Assembly (NCBI RefSeq): GCF_000340215.1
Contig: NW_006921533.1
Location: forward strand, 1,224,192 to 1,288,191
Origin: Pseudocercospora fijiensis CIRAD86
Lineage: Eukaryota > Ascomycota > Dothideomycetes > Mycosphaerellales > Mycosphaerellaceae
DNA length: 64,000 bases
Direction of reading: 5' to 3'
Part shown: piece by piece, positions 22,068-31,480 of the stretch
Position numbering within the stretch: position 1 is the first letter of the stretch
How the letters are laid out: each line of letters begins with the position of its first letter
The notes under the pieces: generated by a model
Databases searched by the model: none
What the model was told of the DNA's origin: nothing
Seen by the model: only the letters and a program-made list of their open reading frames with translations
Position numbers and translations under genes: made by a program

Positions 22068-24052
22068 GGTCGCTCGGGTGGTTCGAAGAGCTGCTGAACC
22101 GCAGCAAAGCGCTTTCGGTGTAAGCCGCACACTATATGATGGTGGGCCTATGAAGGCCGGCCCGTGTAGATACGCAGGGACTATTTCAACTCCTCTCGTT
22201 CGTGTTCCTTCGCTGAACGTGGGGCAGTGTGCGTCGGAGCAGATAACAATTGCGGAAAGAGGTGGTGTCTCTCTTAGGTGTTGTTGTTGGGTAGCAGGAT
22301 GATGCAGATTTGGATAGTGTGCTGATGATGCTTCATGCTCATCGTAGCGAGTTCATGCGTCGATAAGCATAAGGCTGCCGGTTGCTGATTGTTGATCGAA
22401 CGGAAGCGTGCGATAAGTTAGAATATCCGATGCGGTGGCTATGACTAACACGAGCCAATCGCTGCGAAGGCTGTGCAGCTCACGTGGGTGGTGGTGGTGG
22501 AGCAGGCTGAGATGCTTCACATGGATGGCATAACAATAATGCTGTGCGTGTATAGCCGAGGCTTCACGTGCGCTGCAGTGGACAAGGAAGACATGAGGAA
22601 GTGAAGCAAACTGCTCTTGAAGGAGCTGGAGCGACAAGAGGCTTTTGATCTCCTGCCTCCTGCCCATATCATCATAGAATACTAATCGCGAACTCGTCCG
22701 CTAGAGGGCTGATGCACGCGGCAAGGCAAACGAATTGCGCGACAGTCCAATGCCGGTCGCTTCTTTCGGATCCGTCTCAGAACCACGCGTCAAGGTGGTG
22801 CAACCTTCACGTGCATCACAAATTACAATATTGTCAACCCCACGCTCATCATGCTGCCAAGTCGGTTGATGCTCGCATTCATGCGACATTCCTCGCCAAT
22901 TCCAAATCTCGTCATGCTTGAATGAGGACACTGCTATGTTGCACGGATGTGCTGCGCATGCATCGTTTCGTACGAACGGCGCATCTGACACGGCTTTGAC
23001 GTGGATGATCGCGCGTCGTGTCTGCGCTGACTCCTTGATATCTGAGCATCTGCATGGAGCCGATGCGAGGCGAAGCTTGGCCAAGATTGATCTGAATTGA
23101 TGTTGTCGCGACGAATGTGACAGGTGCAAGGATGCCTGCAGATCCTCTTGAATGTCATCCTGCACCAGTCATCCCCAGTCGAGCCCTGAAAGCCAAGCTG
23201 AGCGTTTCTGGCCCGCTGAAGCAAGGAAGGAGCTGTCAATCGCTAGACTGCCATGACATGAACGAGGTTGTCCGTTTATGCAGGTGCAGTAATCTGGTGC
23301 CACGGACCAGATCAAAAGCAAACAACCACAAGCTCGCGTCGCTTGGTCTGCTTCGGCCAATCTGGACATCAAAGGTCAACCTTCACGTCATGTCGTGCAG
23401 GCAAATATAGTAGCCAATGGTATGATCCGTCTTCGACGCGCCGACCTCATCATGGTTGTCGCCATGGCCTGCTACGTTTCGAATGCTCTCGCGTGACATC
23501 TGCTCGAGATCATGTCACTGAGGGACTGGTTGTTGCTTGCCATCCCGAGGAGAAAGACTGTGGCGGACTCTGATACTGTAATTAGCGAGGATCGTGCGCT
23601 CAAAGATGCTGGTGGCACCTTTACATCCAGCGGTTAATATTTGAAAAGCCAGGACGTCGCTCGGTTCTGAGCATCAAGCCTGCCTTCTGGATTAATGTTG
23701 CACTGCACGTAGTCTGGTTCTGCAGATCATTTCAGCTTGGGATCAAGAAGGTTATCCTCGATCCTTCGACATGAGTCGGTAATACTGCTTGTGGTCGTCT
23801 GCTTGTTCACGGATTCGTGTTTGGCAGAAACCAAGGTGAATATCGTATGCTCTGAGGAACGATTCCGTAGTTGACCAGCATGGCACCCGGGGATTGTGGA
23901 GAAAGACGCGGGGTACAACTTACAAGTGCCGAAGATGTGAAGAATCCAGTGGGGTCAGAGACGTATGAGGAAGAATATAATGCTTGAACCACGGAGTACA
24001 AAATGAAAGAGGACACAAAGGAAAGACTGGTTCACTTCATACCTTTATAGCA
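22068..24052. promoter_or_regulatory. Long divergent upstream region of regulator and SDR genes, with three CACGTG sites
   Basis: There are 1985 bp without a supported gene. CACGTG E-box cores lie at 22481-22486, 22565-22570 and 22808-22813, all on the regulator side, beside a GTG microsatellite (about 22488-22501). Minus-strand frames here begin with GTG and show no family resemblance. The size is unusual for this island and suggests complex control or a long leader for the Zn2Cys6 gene. Confidence 0.45.
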
Positions 24053-25145
24053 ATGTCCGCGCCGTATCAGCCTCCACGATTCATCCCACCAAGCAGCTCG
24101 GTGCTCAAAGATAAGGTCATCGTCTTGACAGGCGTAAGGAACATGCTCAAGCTTGACGCTTGACCCGCAGTGACAATCTTTTAGGGGGCAGAGGGAATTG
24201 GGGCGGCCACCGTCCGTCTACTGCACGAAGCTGGAGCTCATATCTTCTTCGGCGATATCCTGGATGACGAAGGTTCGAAGCTCGAGAATGAGCTCTCTAG
24301 ATCAGAAGCGACAGTGAGATACATCCGATGCGATGTGACCTCATATGAGGACAATCTTCGGCTGTTCGCGGCCGCGTTCAATGCTTTTGGGCGTATTGAC
24401 CATGCATGGAGCAATGCCGGCATCCCGGAGGAAGGCGAAATCTTCGATCCAGCTCTGACTCTGGAGGACGTCAAAGCGGAACCGATTCAATCTTTGAAAG
24501 TGCTTGATGTCAATCTGAGGGGACCCATTTATTTTGCTCGCATCGCTAGCGTATATCTTCGTCAAGCTAGCCAGACCGGCGATCGAAGTCTGCTCTTCAC
24601 CAGTAGCGTAGGTATGCACATTCTGGATCTCATCATTCATCCTGTGGGCACTTTGCTGATAGACTATCTCGTTGACAATTAGGTGGTTTTAGAGAGGATC
24701 CTGGCTGGTAAGGATCCTGAGCGCTGTATGGGTCGGTACATTTGCTGATGAATTGCGAGACAGCTGGGTGTATGTTCCTACTAAGCACGGAGTCCTGGGC
24801 CTAGTGCGGCAGGTGAGGGAACGATTTAATAGGCCTCCTTTCTCGCTACGCACGAATGCGATCTGTCCTTGGGCTACATCCACCAGGATGATGGAAGTTA
24901 TCAAAGACATCTGGGAGGAGTCGGGACTTCCCAGTAATACGCCAGAAGACGTCGCTAGAATCGTTGTCGGAGTTCTGTCGGATCCTCAACAGAAAGGCGG
25001 AGCGTTGTACATTGAGGGCGGAAGAGCTTGGGATGTCGAGGCCGGATTGCTTCATACACGCCCTCAGTGGCTTGGTGAGAAGCAGACCAGAGACCTTGAT
25101 GCTGGGACTTTAGTGCTAGGTGGTTGGGTGAAGAACCGTGGTTGA
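24053..25145 (+). CDS. Short-chain dehydrogenase/reductase
   Basis: An NAD(P)-dependent oxidoreductase of the classical SDR fold with unknown substrate. Four exons (24053-24133, 24185-24611, 24683-24707, 24764-25145; introns 51, 71 and 56 bp) sum to 304 residues. The cofactor motif TGGAEGIG (26-33) is created exactly by joining exons 1 and 2. NAG follows at the expected place (WSNAGIP). The catalytic Ser lies in TSSV (167-169), and Tyr181/Lys185 form the YxxxK pair (YVPTK). The 25-bp exon 3 is needed to keep the frame between the Ser and Tyr motifs. Its stop lies only 30 bp from the IBA57 stop, so the 3' UTRs of the two converging genes must overlap. Confidence 0.85.
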
Positions 25146-25175
25146 ATGAAGAATCAAAAAGAGCTCTAGCAGCTC

Positions 25176-26336
25176 TTATTCGACTCGTTTCTGCATTTTG
25201 GGCTCACGAATGCTGCCTCGTACCCAGTCTGGAACGAATGCTTTCACCCCAAACTCTTTGCCCTGGCCAGTTTGAAGCAAGAATTTATCCTCCGGCTGGA
25301 AAGAGCTTGGCTCACTGCTGACTTTCAAATCGGTCATTTGTTCCAGCCGACACATGCCAAGGCCGATATTACCAATTCCTGAAATGAGCTTGCCTGTGCT
25401 CCGCTTTCGCTTGTCGTTCCGTTTGATCTCGAGGCCGGCCATCGTAGCCGCGCTCGTGGCCGATGAGCTTTCGTACTTCAATATCTCGGGAGCGTCCTTG
25501 CAGTGCTCATATAGGATGACCGGGAGTATCCTTCTGCGTACGACGCCAGTGTGATGTGTGCGAATGGTCAGTTCTTGTCCAACATAGCAGCCCTTCTTGA
25601 AATCGATGCCTCCCATAATGTCAATGTTGCAATTCATTGGCAAGCAGTCGTCTCTCGGCATTTCCTTTTGACCCTCGGGCACGCCTCTCAGATAACGCCG
25701 AATTGTATACGCTTCCAAAGAAGACTGCTCTACCTCTTTTAAGGCATCCTCAACCTGCAAATCTGACAGAATCAGACGTTCGCCCATTCCAGGAGCGCGA
25801 CAATCAGTGAGACTTATGATTCCTTCATCGGTCTTTGGCTGTCCATGCGCTGTCCACCGCTCACCCTCGCGCCACAAACTCCAAACTCCTAGCTCGTCAG
25901 GTTCGATCAAGCGTAGCTTGAATTTCGATCGCAGCTTATGTCTCTTTAGATGCTTCATCAGCGAGTCTGCGTGTTCAGCATCAACTTCCACTAGATATCC
26001 CGGATCGTCCTCTGGCCCTTGTTGCTTATGCCATTGACTTCTTGGAGTAGGATAGACGAAAGTATCGTGAAGGACCTTTCCTTGCGCTGTCAGGAAGGCG
26101 GCGTAGAATCCGGCCGCAGATTCTGGGCGAACATTGTTGGTTATGATGCCTTGCAGAAACTTGGGTGTTTCCTGGCCGTGTAAAGAGATCAGACGTCGGT
26201 TCGAGAGCTTTGCGGCTCCAGATGGCGGAGGCGACTGCGGTGCAGTCTTGCTAGCAGAGTCGGTTGCGTAAAGGCGACGCGCTTGCGGCGACAGACATCG
26301 AGCGCAGACGTAGGGCGTCGATGATATACTAAACAT
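25176..26336 (-). CDS. IBA57: Iba57, mitochondrial iron-sulfur cluster assembly factor
   Basis: This folate-dependent protein of the glycine-cleavage T-protein-like family works with Isa1/Isa2 in maturation of mitochondrial [4Fe-4S] enzymes such as aconitase and lipoate synthase. It is a single exon of 386 residues. The N-terminus is rich in Arg/Ser/Ala without acidic residues for the first 25 positions, consistent with a mitochondrial presequence. LISLHGQETPKFLQGIITNNV and FYAAFLTAQGKVLHD are family blocks near the start. The signature KGCYVGQE is at 248-255 with the conserved Cys250. Length and domain order fit the family. Confidence 0.92.
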   Translation of the reverse strand: MFSISSTPYVCARCLSPQARRLYATDSASKTAPQSPPPSGAAKLSNRRLISLHGQETPKFLQGIITNNVRPESAAGFYAAFLTAQGKVLHDTFVYPTPRSQWHKQQGPEDDPGYLVEVDAEHADSLMKHLKRHKLRSKFKLRLIEPDELGVWSLWREGERWTAHGQPKTDEGIISLTDCRAPGMGERLILSDLQVEDALKEVEQSSLEAYTIRRYLRGVPEGQKEMPRDDCLPMNCNIDIMGGIDFKKGCYVGQELTIRTHHTGVVRRRILPVILYEHCKDAPEILKYESSSATSAATMAGLEIKRNDKRKRSTGKLISGIGNIGLGMCRLEQMTDLKVSSEPSSFQPEDKFLLQTGQGKEFGVKAFVPDWVRGSIREPKMQKRVE

Positions 26337-26609
26337 TATCGCTGTGGATGGTTGTGAGCATCGGATGAAGGGAAAGAGATGCCACTCACCTGGTGGGCCG
26401 CGGCTTCATGAGCGACTTAGTAAGCACTGTGAAATCGATGTCGTTATTAGGATGAAGTGCAGTCAGGACGCTCTGGTTGGTGGACACAACATAAAGGAAT
26501 GATCTGATCAATTGCCCTCCTGGGCAGAGTTATTCATAAGTTGCACTCAAAGTGATCTCGCTGTGTGGGTATCTCTAAAGCACTATTGCGTCCAACTTCT
26601 TCCAAAATG
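26337..26609. other. Promoter of IBA57 and 3' flank of the J-protein gene
   Basis: This is a short spacer between two minus-strand genes; nothing else was recognised. Confidence 0.5.
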
Positions 26610-27629
26610 CTACTCCGGCTTCTTCTTGAAACTCCCAAATGAAGGCTTTCCTTTTAGTGTTAGTGCTGTCTTCTCAAGCCCTTTCGTGAACAGCCATCGA
26701 TTATAAGCTGCTTTCTCTTTGGAAGTAGAGCTTCCGTTGCTTGCTGGAGGCTTAGGTAGACCTTCCGGCTCTTTTCCGCTGGCCCAGTCTATGCCCTCGA
26801 AGACGCCCCAGTCAGCACGGTCAGTGTCTTCTTTGACGAGTCGCGAGCCTTCTCGAACTGCCATACTCGCAGCAACGATATTTTCGAAGATAATCAGTGC
26901 CGTCATGTACTCCTTCCGGTGCTTTTCGCCATCGACCTTGATCTTCTTAGGCTTGGGACTGATTACCACGTCTTGGATCTTTCCAAAGCGCTGAAAGCGT
27001 GACTCCAAGTCTGATGTGGTGATGCTGGTAGACGGGAGCCACCTCAGCTTGCACGTTCGATGCATCTCTGACGGGACTGAATCTTCGTTGACTGGCGCAG
27101 GCGTTGCCGGAGTATCTGACACCTCTGCCTTCTCCGCATCTTCACGCTGCTCGCGATTTTGTTCATCTTCGGCCTCCCTCCTTAGCATTTCCTCTCGCTC
27201 CTTCCTCCGTCGAGCTCCGTCTGCTGCTAATCGCTTTAGTTCTCGCTGAAATGCCTCTTCCTCCTGTGCTTCCTCGCGCTTTCTCTTGAAGCCTGCGACG
27301 CCTGCGCTTTCCCTCCGCTCCAGTTCTTCCTTCAACGCCCTTCGCCTGCCCTCGTAAGCGGCATCTCTCTCCTTCTTTTCTTCTCGCGCACGTCGAGCGT
27401 TGTCATAGAGCTGGCGCACATCTTGGTCCGATAAGACCTCGTATGCGATCGAAAGCAGGTGAAATTTGTCGAGAGCGGCTTGATCGTCCCCAACCTTGTC
27501 CGGATGGTACTTGAGAGCTGTTTTTCGGTATGCGCGCCTGATCTCTGACTCTTGAGAGGAAGGCGCAATGCCGAGAAGGTCGTAGAAGTCATGCGACGAG
27601 TTCAGAGCCTCCTCTTTGAGGTCGGCCAT
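26610..27629 (-). CDS. cwf23: J-domain plus RRM splicing-associated protein (Cwc23/Cwf23/DNAJC17 type)
   Basis: A spliceosome-associated J protein. It is a single exon of 339 residues. The J domain spans about residues 14-78 with HPD at 42-44, the motif that stimulates Hsp70. A highly charged Glu/Arg/Lys helix (about 85-170) follows, then an RNA-recognition-like domain near 188-262 (KLRWLPS ... ALIIFEN). This J/coiled-coil/RRM order matches DNAJC17 and S. pombe Cwf23. The start is the ATG at 27629; the frame extends five codons upstream only through a GTG. It is divergent from DCP2 across 554 bp. Confidence 0.88.
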   Translation of the reverse strand: MADLKEEALNSSHDFYDLLGIAPSSQESEIRRAYRKTALKYHPDKVGDDQAALDKFHLLSIAYEVLSDQDVRQLYDNARRAREEKKERDAAYEGRRRALKEELERRESAGVAGFKRKREEAQEEEAFQRELKRLAADGARRRKEREEMLRREAEDEQNREQREDAEKAEVSDTPATPAPVNEDSVPSEMHRTCKLRWLPSTSITTSDLESRFQRFGKIQDVVISPKPKKIKVDGEKHRKEYMTALIIFENIVAASMAVREGSRLVKEDTDRADWGVFEGIDWASGKEPEGLPKPPASNGSSTSKEKAAYNRWLFTKGLEKTALTLKGKPSFGSFKKKPE

Positions 27630-28183
27630 TTTCGTGATATGCACTGCAATTCAAAATCTGAAGTGGCGAGCTTGGCGTCGTTTGTAGAAAGGGTCGACTG
27701 ATATTGATCATGGGCGTAAACAAGGCTCCCGTTGCAATCTCCAGCAGTTGTTCCACTGCCGATGTTTGCATGGCGTGTTTGAGTAGAGTCGAAGAACCTT
27801 GGAAGTTGCGGAAGGAAAGCTCAAAGCTCACCTGGCACTGCTTTGTGGCCTCGCATGGAGTCATGCAGCTGCAGTCGCACCGCCCCTCAAGCTCCGCCAC
27901 TCGCCATAACAACTGCTTCCACTTCCGCTTCACCACAACACAACACAACTCACTTTGCCAAGCCGAGCCCAGCCATTGATTGCCGACGATAGCTTCATAA
28001 CCGCACTACTACTATCGCTAGGAGAGGACATTCGCTAACACTGCATTGCTGAAGCAACAATCGCTCCGCCGGCGCTCTGCACGACCTGCAGCAGACAGCC
28101 ACAGCCAGACCACAGCACTCATTCGCGCTACGAAATGCTCCATCGCCGCCACGCCACCGACAGCGGACAGCAGCGACAGAGCG
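27630..28183. promoter_or_regulatory. Divergent promoter region of J-protein gene and DCP2
   Basis: The DCP2 side (about 27,850-28,180) is C/A-rich like a leader. An open frame runs in from 28046 in the DCP2 frame, but it starts with TTG and has no ATG before 28184. Confidence 0.5.
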
Positions 28184-31100
28184 ATGGCGGAGACGGCGGT
28201 GGGCAGAGACACAAGCGACGTGATCGCAAGCATGAGGCTCGCTGACTGGCTCGACGATCTCACCGTGCGCTTCCTGCTCAACCTGCCGCCTGATGAGCTC
28301 AGCAGCGTGCCGCGACTTTGCTTCCAGGTCGAGGAGGCGCAATGGTTCTACGAAGATTTTATTAGGCCCGCGAACCCGCAGCTGCCCTCGCTCAACTTGC
28401 GTGAGTTCTGTATGGTCCTCTTCCGGCATTGCCCGCTGCTCAGTGGCTATAATGTCGCCCAACACACCGCTGCATATGAGGAATTCCTGTCATACAAAGT
28501 CCGTGTGCCTGTGCGCGGAGCCATCTTGATGGACGACAGCATGGACAAGGTGCTCTTGGTCCGAGGCTGGAAGAAAGGAGCTAGCTGGAGCTTCCCCCGA
28601 GGCAAGATCAACAAAGACGAGGATGACCTGGACTGCGCCGCTCGGGAAGTGTACGAAGAAACAGGCTTCGATGTGAAGGCGGCGGGATTAGTAGAGTCAA
28701 ACCAGCAAGGCGATGGTAAAGTTAAGTCCATTACTGTCACGATGCGCGAGCAGCAAATGCAACTGTTCCTTTTCCGTGGTGTGTCCCTGGACACCTACTT
28801 TGAGCCCAGGACCAGGAAGGAGATTAGCAAAATCCAGTGGTATAATGTGAGAGATCTACCGGGCTACAAGAAGCAGAAAGGCGTGACGGGCCATGGACAG
28901 GGCGCTGCGCAAACTAGCAAGTTCTATATGGTTGCACCTTTCATGGGTCCGCTGAAGAAATGGATCGGCCAGCAGAGGAGAAAGGATTCTACAGCATTGC
29001 AAGCAGGGCATCAGCGTCATTTATCTGTGAATGATGGTCTCCAGACCGGCTTCACAGAAGACGAAGCACTGGATACCGAGGCAGACTTCACTACTGACAA
29101 TGCATTCCCTATGCCTGCGCCAGACAGGTCGGCGGACGAATTGAAGAGGCTCTTATCAATTGGGGGGCCATCTATGGCACCCGCGCCTGCTCCTACGCAG
29201 CCTCAGAGCGCTATCAACCAAAATGCTGTTCATTCGAGCAATCTGTTGGCGATGCTGAAGGGCAGTCAGCATGCAGGCATGACTGGAGATATTCCCCATA
29301 CTCCATTTGAGCAAGTCGACCCCCCGATTCCATCTCGTGAGCCAAAAACGCCTCAGGTCCATCAAGCTCACCATCCGCCCAGTGGTCTTCAACAGCCACA
29401 TCAAATGCCTCCTCAATTGACCTACTCGCCAAATCGGCTGCAGCAACAAGAACAAGCGGCACGACATGCGTCGCTGCCTGTGACTGCTCTTTTTGGACCT
29501 CAATCCGGACACATGTCTCAGCCCCAACAACCTGGCTTTACCAATATACCACCACATCTTCAGCAGCAAGTTGCACAACAGCAACAACGTCAACAAAGTA
29601 TGCCTACAAACTACCTTGCAGGCTACTTTTCAGGGCCGCAATTCAACCAGCAAAGTGCACATGCCCATTCGCGCCCCGCATCTGAGCACTATCCTTCAGA
29701 AATGCCGGTATCTAATGGGCGGCTCTCCAGCCCGATGCAGCCAGTCTCGAACGCGAATCGCCCGCAGAGCAGGCCAGGTTCCTACGCACCCATTGGTAGC
29801 GAGGCTAGTGTGCCAGAGCCGGCTAAGCTACCTGCGCCTAAGCTTAATGCTCATTCCATGAAGCTTCTTGACGCGTTCATCAGAACTCCAAACGAAAATA
29901 AAGGTGCTACAGGTATAGCAGCGACAAATCCGTCCAATGGTCAGCGACCTGGCGGCCAACAGCAGGCCACTCTCTTGGACCTGTTTAGGAAACCGGCAGC
30001 CACATCAGTACCGTCACCGAGTGAAGATGCATCAATGCCGCCAGCTCCGGCATCTCCAGCCTTAACTACTGCCACCGATGCCACGGAAAAGCCAAGGGAA
30101 CGGACAGAGCGACGCCCAACATTGAACGAAATGACTCGAACATTGCCGCCCAAAATCCAGAAAGAACAGCAACAGTCAGCGCCGCCCCAGCAGCCCATCG
30201 CTGCGCCGCCCAAAATCCAGAAGCCGCCGCGCTCCAAGAATCCTGTGTCGACATCGCCATCTGCGCGAAAAGTGCCACAGCCAACGCAAACGACTGTCTT
30301 GCATGATATGCTCGCGGAACGACCGAAATCCCTTGGCCAGCTGTATGATCCCAGCAAGCCCTCAAAGTCTGTGCGCGCCCCATCAGTCGTTCAGAAACCA
30401 ACGACAGAAGACAATGTGGTGCCAGTCTCCATTCTGCCAAGACCAACTTCCAGACAAACGTCACGCTCACCGAAGCCATCGCCCAAGCCATCGCCCAAGG
30501 CAAGGACCAAGCCAGCACAACCAGAGAGCAGCAGTCAACCGATCCCGCAATTTAGTATCTTGCAGAGACCAGGTTCGTCAGCTGGGAAGGGTCCTCGATC
30601 GCCAGTTGTCCAAAGTCCTCTTCGACACGAGACTCCAAACTTGACGCCACAGGTGCTTAAACGCCCATCTGCCGATGCTCAAGATCTGTCAAGAATGCCC
30701 GAGGAAGGCCAAAGCCTCGTCCAGCCTGCTAATGCTGGTAATGACAAGAAAGATCAGCTTCTTGCATTGTTTGGTAAGCCAGCTGTCGCAGCGCCTGTAT
30801 CGCATCCTCCCGCGAAAGCTGAGGATGAAGCGCCCGTGAGCAAGGAACCTTCCAATGGTACAACTACGACGCAGCCGAAGCAGCAGAAGGATCAGTTGCT
30901 CAATCTCTTCGCTAGCAGTAGCAAGTCTCGGGCGCCGTCAGCACAAAAGAAACCATCCTCAACTCTAGCATCACCGAATTTGGTGGACGAAAGCCAGAAG
31001 AGCTTCTTCAATGGTAACACCGCAGAGATCACGATAAAGACACCTGAACCGCCGCCATCGCCACAGCTTCAGCCTGAGCGAAAGCCTTCACATCAAGGAC

Positions 31101-31480
31101 AAAAGCCGCAGAATTCGAAGGAACACCTGCTCAGCCTGTTCACAAAACAAAGCTCGCCAAGCGGATTGCAGAGCCCAGGAACGCCTATCAGCCCATTCAC
31201 CCTCGGGACGCCCGCAGTAAGGGAGACGCCGTTGATCGGGAGATTACCCGGGACTGCATACGACAGCTCAGCATATGCCTCAGATGCAAGTACAACTGGC
31301 ATAACCGCGCCTCGTAGCAGACTTGGGAGCATGGCCAGTGTATTGAGCAATGGTGGTGGGAGCGGACAGCAGACCCCTACCGAGTCCATCACTACTCCAA
31401 CAGAAGCTAAGAATATGTTGTTGGGATATCTGAATGGCGTCGTGCAGAAGGAAGGGTACAAGAGTGCCAGAAGAAATTAA
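28184..31480 (+). CDS. DCP2: Dcp2, mRNA decapping enzyme
   Basis: This Nudix hydrolase removes the 5' cap of mRNA in P-bodies together with Dcp1. It is a single exon of 1098 residues. The N-terminal regulatory box A (about residues 15-100) is followed by the Nudix domain, whose box matches the consensus exactly: Gly140, Glu146, Arg154-Glu155, Glu158-Glu159, Gly161. Box B lies near residues 210-260. The long C-terminus (about 840 residues) is Pro/Gln/Ser-rich and contains repeated leucine motifs: LKRLLSIG, LLAMLKG, LLDLFRKP, LLALFGKP, LLNLFAS, LLSLFTK and MLLGYLNG. Such motifs in fungal Dcp2 tails bind Edc3, Pat1 and other activators. The chosen start is the first ATG of the frame. Confidence 0.95.
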   Translation: MAETAVGRDTSDVIASMRLADWLDDLTVRFLLNLPPDELSSVPRLCFQVEEAQWFYEDFIRPANPQLPSLNLREFCMVLFRHCPLLSGYNVAQHTAAYEEFLSYKVRVPVRGAILMDDSMDKVLLVRGWKKGASWSFPRGKINKDEDDLDCAAREVYEETGFDVKAAGLVESNQQGDGKVKSITVTMREQQMQLFLFRGVSLDTYFEPRTRKEISKIQWYNVRDLPGYKKQKGVTGHGQGAAQTSKFYMVAPFMGPLKKWIGQQRRKDSTALQAGHQRHLSVNDGLQTGFTEDEALDTEADFTTDNAFPMPAPDRSADELKRLLSIGGPSMAPAPAPTQPQSAINQNAVHSSNLLAMLKGSQHAGMTGDIPHTPFEQVDPPIPSREPKTPQVHQAHHPPSGLQQPHQMPPQLTYSPNRLQQQEQAARHASLPVTALFGPQSGHMSQPQQPGFTNIPPHLQQQVAQQQQRQQSMPTNYLAGYFSGPQFNQQSAHAHSRPASEHYPSEMPVSNGRLSSPMQPVSNANRPQSRPGSYAPIGSEASVPEPAKLPAPKLNAHSMKLLDAFIRTPNENKGATGIAATNPSNGQRPGGQQQATLLDLFRKPAATSVPSPSEDASMPPAPASPALTTATDATEKPRERTERRPTLNEMTRTLPPKIQKEQQQSAPPQQPIAAPPKIQKPPRSKNPVSTSPSARKVPQPTQTTVLHDMLAERPKSLGQLYDPSKPSKSVRAPSVVQKPTTEDNVVPVSILPRPTSRQTSRSPKPSPKPSPKARTKPAQPESSSQPIPQFSILQRPGSSAGKGPRSPVVQSPLRHETPNLTPQVLKRPSADAQDLSRMPEEGQSLVQPANAGNDKKDQLLALFGKPAVAAPVSHPPAKAEDEAPVSKEPSNGTTTTQPKQQKDQLLNLFASSSKSRAPSAQKKPSSTLASPNLVDESQKSFFNGNTAEITIKTPEPPPSPQLQPERKPSHQGQKPQNSKEHLLSLFTKQSSPSGLQSPGTPISPFTLGTPAVRETPLIGRLPGTAYDSSAYASDASTTGITAPRSRLGSMASVLSNGGGSGQQTPTESITTPTEAKNMLLGYLNGVVQKEGYKSARRN

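Noticed and set aside
22701..23165. 154-codon minus-strand frame upstream of the Zn2Cys6 gene
   Set aside because: It opens with GTG, has no family features, and its composition matches intergenic DNA.
11816..25145. Secondary-metabolite cluster (hydrolase, dioxygenase, Zn2Cys6 factor, SDR)
   Set aside because: No polyketide synthase, peptide synthetase or terpene synthase is present and housekeeping genes such as TOM40 are interspersed.
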